This document shows, piece after piece, positions 62,134 through 64,000 of a stretch of DNA of 64,000 nucleotides. Made by a program: the position numbers and the translations under genes. The notes beneath the pieces are model-generated. The model was not told the origin of the DNA and did no database searches. It was given only the letters and a program-made list of their open reading frames with translations. Source of the DNA: Roseateles_B sp041905785. GTDB lineage: Bacteria > Pseudomonadota > Gammaproteobacteria > Burkholderiales > Burkholderiaceae_C. Location of the stretch: the NCBI GenBank assembly GCA_041905785.1, contig JAYRKJ010000001.1, positions 186,001 through 250,000 on the forward strand. Reading direction: 5' to 3'. How positions within the stretch are numbered: the stretch's first letter is position 1; each line of letters opens with the position of its first letter.

Positions 62134-64000
62134 ATGCCTTCCCGTCCCTTGCTGCCCCGCCTGAACCGCATCTACGCGGGCTTCACGCTGGGCTTCGTGC
62201 TCTTCGTGGCCCTGCTGGCCCTGCTGGAGCAGTGGGGCATGCCCAAGAGCTGGATCGGTTTCAGCTTCCTGGCGGTGACGGTGCTGGTCTATGCGGGCAT
62301 CGGCATCATCTCGCGCACCACCGACCCGGAGGAATACTTCGTGGCCGGGCGCCGCGTGCCGGCCTTCTACAACGGCATGGCTGCAGGCGCGGACTGGATG
62401 AGCGCCGCCTCCTTCATCGGCATGGCCGGCACGCTGTATCTCAGCGGCTATGGCGGCCTGGCCTTCGTGATGGGCTGGACGGGCGGGTTCTGTCTGGTGG
62501 CCCTGCTGCTGGCCCCCTATCTGCGCCGTCTGGGCCAGTTCACCATCCCCGATTTCCTGGGGCAGCGCTACGACAGCCAGTGGGTGCGCCTCTTCGGCGC
62601 CACCGCGGCCATCGTGATCTCCTTCATCTACGTGGTGGCCCAGATCTACGGCGTGGGGCTGATCACCACGCGGCTGACGGGACTGACCTTCGAGATCGGG
62701 GTCTTCGTGGGCCTGGGCGGTGTGCTGGTCTGCTCTTTCCTCGGCGGCATGCGCGCGGTGACCTGGACCCAGGTGGCGCAGTACATCGTGCTGATCCTGG
62801 CCTATCTGGTGCCCGTGGTCTGGCTCTCGGTCAAGCAGACCGGCGTGCCCGTTCCCCAGGCGGTCTACGGCTACCAGGTGCAGCGCATCACCGAGCGGGA
62901 GCAGCAGCTGGTGCGCGACCCGGGCGAGACCTCGGTCCGCGAGTTCTTTGCCAGCCGCGCTCGCGACTACGAACACAAGCTGCAGGATCCGGAACAGGCC
63001 CTGGCCCGCGAGCGCGCCGAGGCCTCGCGGCGCATTGCCGAGCTCAAGGCCCGCGAGGCCACGCTGGCGCAGATCCAGCAGGCCGAGAAGCAGCGCGCCG
63101 CGCTGCCCAAGACGCCGGCCGAGGCCGAGGAGCGCTGGATGCGGGCCCGCCAGCAGGACGAGCAACTGGCCCGGCCGCTGGCCGGCATGCCGCCCCATGC
63201 CCAGCCTTTTGCAGGCAAGCCGGACGGCACCCTGGATGAACGCGAGGAATTCAGCCGCTCGCGGCGCAATTTCCTGGCCCTGGTGTTCTGCCTGGCGGTG
63301 GGCACGGCCGGGCTGCCGCACATCCTGATCCGCTATCACACGACGGCCACGGTGCGCGAGGCGCGCTACTCGGTGGCGTGGTCGCTGTTCTTCATCGCCT
63401 TGCTCTACTTCACGGCGCCGGCGCTGGCGGTGATGGTCAAGTACGAGATCTTCAACGGCCTCATCGGCACGCCCATTGCGGAACTGCCCAGCTGGATCGG
63501 CCAGTGGATGCGGGTGGATCCTGGGCTGCTCTCCGTCACCGACGTCAACGGCGACGGCATCCTGCAGCTGGCCGAGCTGCGCATCGGCGGCGACATCATC
63601 ATGCTGGCCACGCCGGAGCTCGCGGGGCTGCCCTACGTGGTCTCGGGCATGGTCGCCGCAGGTGGGCTGGCGGCCGCACTGTCCACGGCTGACGGGCTGC
63701 TGCTGACCATCTCCAGCGCTTTGACGCACGACGTCTACTACCGTGGCGTGAACCCGCGGGCGTCGGCAACCCGCCGGGTGACCTTGTCCAAGGCACTGCT
63801 GCTGGCAACGGCCTTGAGCGCAGCGGCCATCGCCTCGCAGAAGCCGGCGGACATCCTCTTCATGGTGGCGGCCGCCTTCTCGCTGGCCGGCTCGACGCTG
63901 GTGCCGCCGCTGGTGCTGGGCATTTTCTGGGCGCGCGCCAACAAGCACGGCGCGCTGGCCGGGATGCTGGTCGGGCTGGCGGTGACGGTGTACTACATGG
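62134..64000 (+). CDS. Sodium:solute symporter, VC_2705 type (3' end outside window)
   Basis: The first 622 codons of a solute:sodium symporter (SSF) of the VC_2705 subfamily, related to acetate permease ActP. It opens with two hydrophobic helices (YAGFTLGFVLFVALLALLEQ, WIGFSFLAVTVLVYAGIGII), then EEYFVAGRRVPAFYNGMA, the SSF opening motif with DWMSAASFIGMAG. Residues about 249-378 are a long charged, helical loop rich in Arg, Glu and Ala. Residues 470-481 (DVNGDGILQLAE) fit the EF-hand calcium loop pattern. AGLPYVVSGMVAAGGLAAALST is the sodium-site helix. Probably carries acetate or another short monocarboxylate; substrate not proven. Start ATG at 62134. Confidence 0.92.
   Translation, partial: MPSRPLLPRLNRIYAGFTLGFVLFVALLALLEQWGMPKSWIGFSFLAVTVLVYAGIGIISRTTDPEEYFVAGRRVPAFYNGMAAGADWMSAASFIGMAGTLYLSGYGGLAFVMGWTGGFCLVALLLAPYLRRLGQFTIPDFLGQRYDSQWVRLFGATAAIVISFIYVVAQIYGVGLITTRLTGLTFEIGVFVGLGGVLVCSFLGGMRAVTWTQVAQYIVLILAYLVPVVWLSVKQTGVPVPQAVYGYQVQRITEREQQLVRDPGETSVREFFASRARDYEHKLQDPEQALARERAEASRRIAELKAREATLAQIQQAEKQRAALPKTPAEAEERWMRARQQDEQLARPLAGMPPHAQPFAGKPDGTLDEREEFSRSRRNFLALVFCLAVGTAGLPHILIRYHTTATVREARYSVAWSLFFIALLYFTAPALAVMVKYEIFNGLIGTPIAELPSWIGQWMRVDPGLLSVTDVNGDGILQLAELRIGGDIIMLATPELAGLPYVVSGMVAAGGLAAALSTADGLLLTISSALTHDVYYRGVNPRASATRRVTLSKALLLATALSAAAIASQKPADILFMVAAAFSLAGSTLVPPLVLGIFWARANKHGALAGMLVGLAVTVYYM

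Overview
This 64-kb window is GC-rich chromosomal DNA from a betaproteobacterium, most likely order Burkholderiales and close to the Comamonadaceae / Rubrivivax-Roseateles-Leptothrix group. The evidence is gene content and gene order: sucA-sucB-lpdA-zapE; scpB-rluB-ndk-rlmN-pilF-rodZ-like-ispG-hisS-yfgM-bamB-der-hfq-hflX-hflK-hflC-DUF2065-hisZ-purA; rpsB-tsf-pyrH-frr-uppS-cdsA-dxr-rseP-bamA-skp-lpxD-fabZ-lpxA-lpxB-rnhB; and a divergent ppsR/ppsA pair. Genus assignment is inference. Almost every base lies in conserved core genes. I see no insertion sequence, prophage, CRISPR array, toxin-antitoxin pair or defence island.

Layout. 1-2.8 kb: the end of an acyl-CoA dehydrogenase, a nitronate monooxygenase, a small cysteine-cluster protein and a 2-oxoglutarate/Fe(II)-type oxygenase. 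3.1-10.8 kb: the 2-oxoglutarate dehydrogenase operon (E1, E2, E3), then zapE and an unknown exported coiled-coil protein. 10.9-16.1 kb: a PP2C phosphatase, a YdcH-like small protein, a DinG-type helicase, bamD and rluD. 16.5-36.4 kb: a long run of + strand housekeeping genes for chromosome segregation, rRNA modification, nucleotide and isoprenoid metabolism, pilus assembly, outer-membrane assembly, ribosome assembly GTPases, Hfq, HflX/K/C, and histidine and purine synthesis. 36.7 kb: tRNA-Leu(CAG) on the minus strand. 37-42.6 kb: rnr, a GFA-family protein, nnr and a DadA-like oxidoreductase. 42.7-58.2 kb: the translation / isoprenoid / outer-membrane / lipid A cluster. 58.4-64 kb: ppsR and ppsA, then a VC_2705-type sodium:solute symporter cut by the window end.

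How the genes work together. The outer-membrane theme recurs: bamA, bamB, bamD, skp and rseP handle protein insertion and envelope stress; lpxA, lpxD, lpxB and fabZ make lipid A and fatty acids; uppS, ispG and dxr supply isoprenoids for cell-wall carrier lipid. PpsR is expected to regulate PpsA through the Thr two residues before its catalytic His; both residues are present.

Non-coding signal is where the less ordinary material lies. (1) A 13-mer GGGYCAGGTCTTG occurs six times, mostly inside coding genes, far above chance. (2) A 48-bp repeat with 45 matches lies in inverted orientation on both sides of ppsR-ppsA. (3) A roughly 120-bp imperfect palindrome sits between sucB and lpdA. (4) A 13-bp tandem repeat lies between convergent genes. 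(5) A strong intrinsic terminator separates rpsB from tsf, and rpsB has a leader of about 230 nt. (6) The exoribonuclease R reading frame lacks the usual N-terminal helix-turn-helix region. I found no convincing undescribed multi-gene system.
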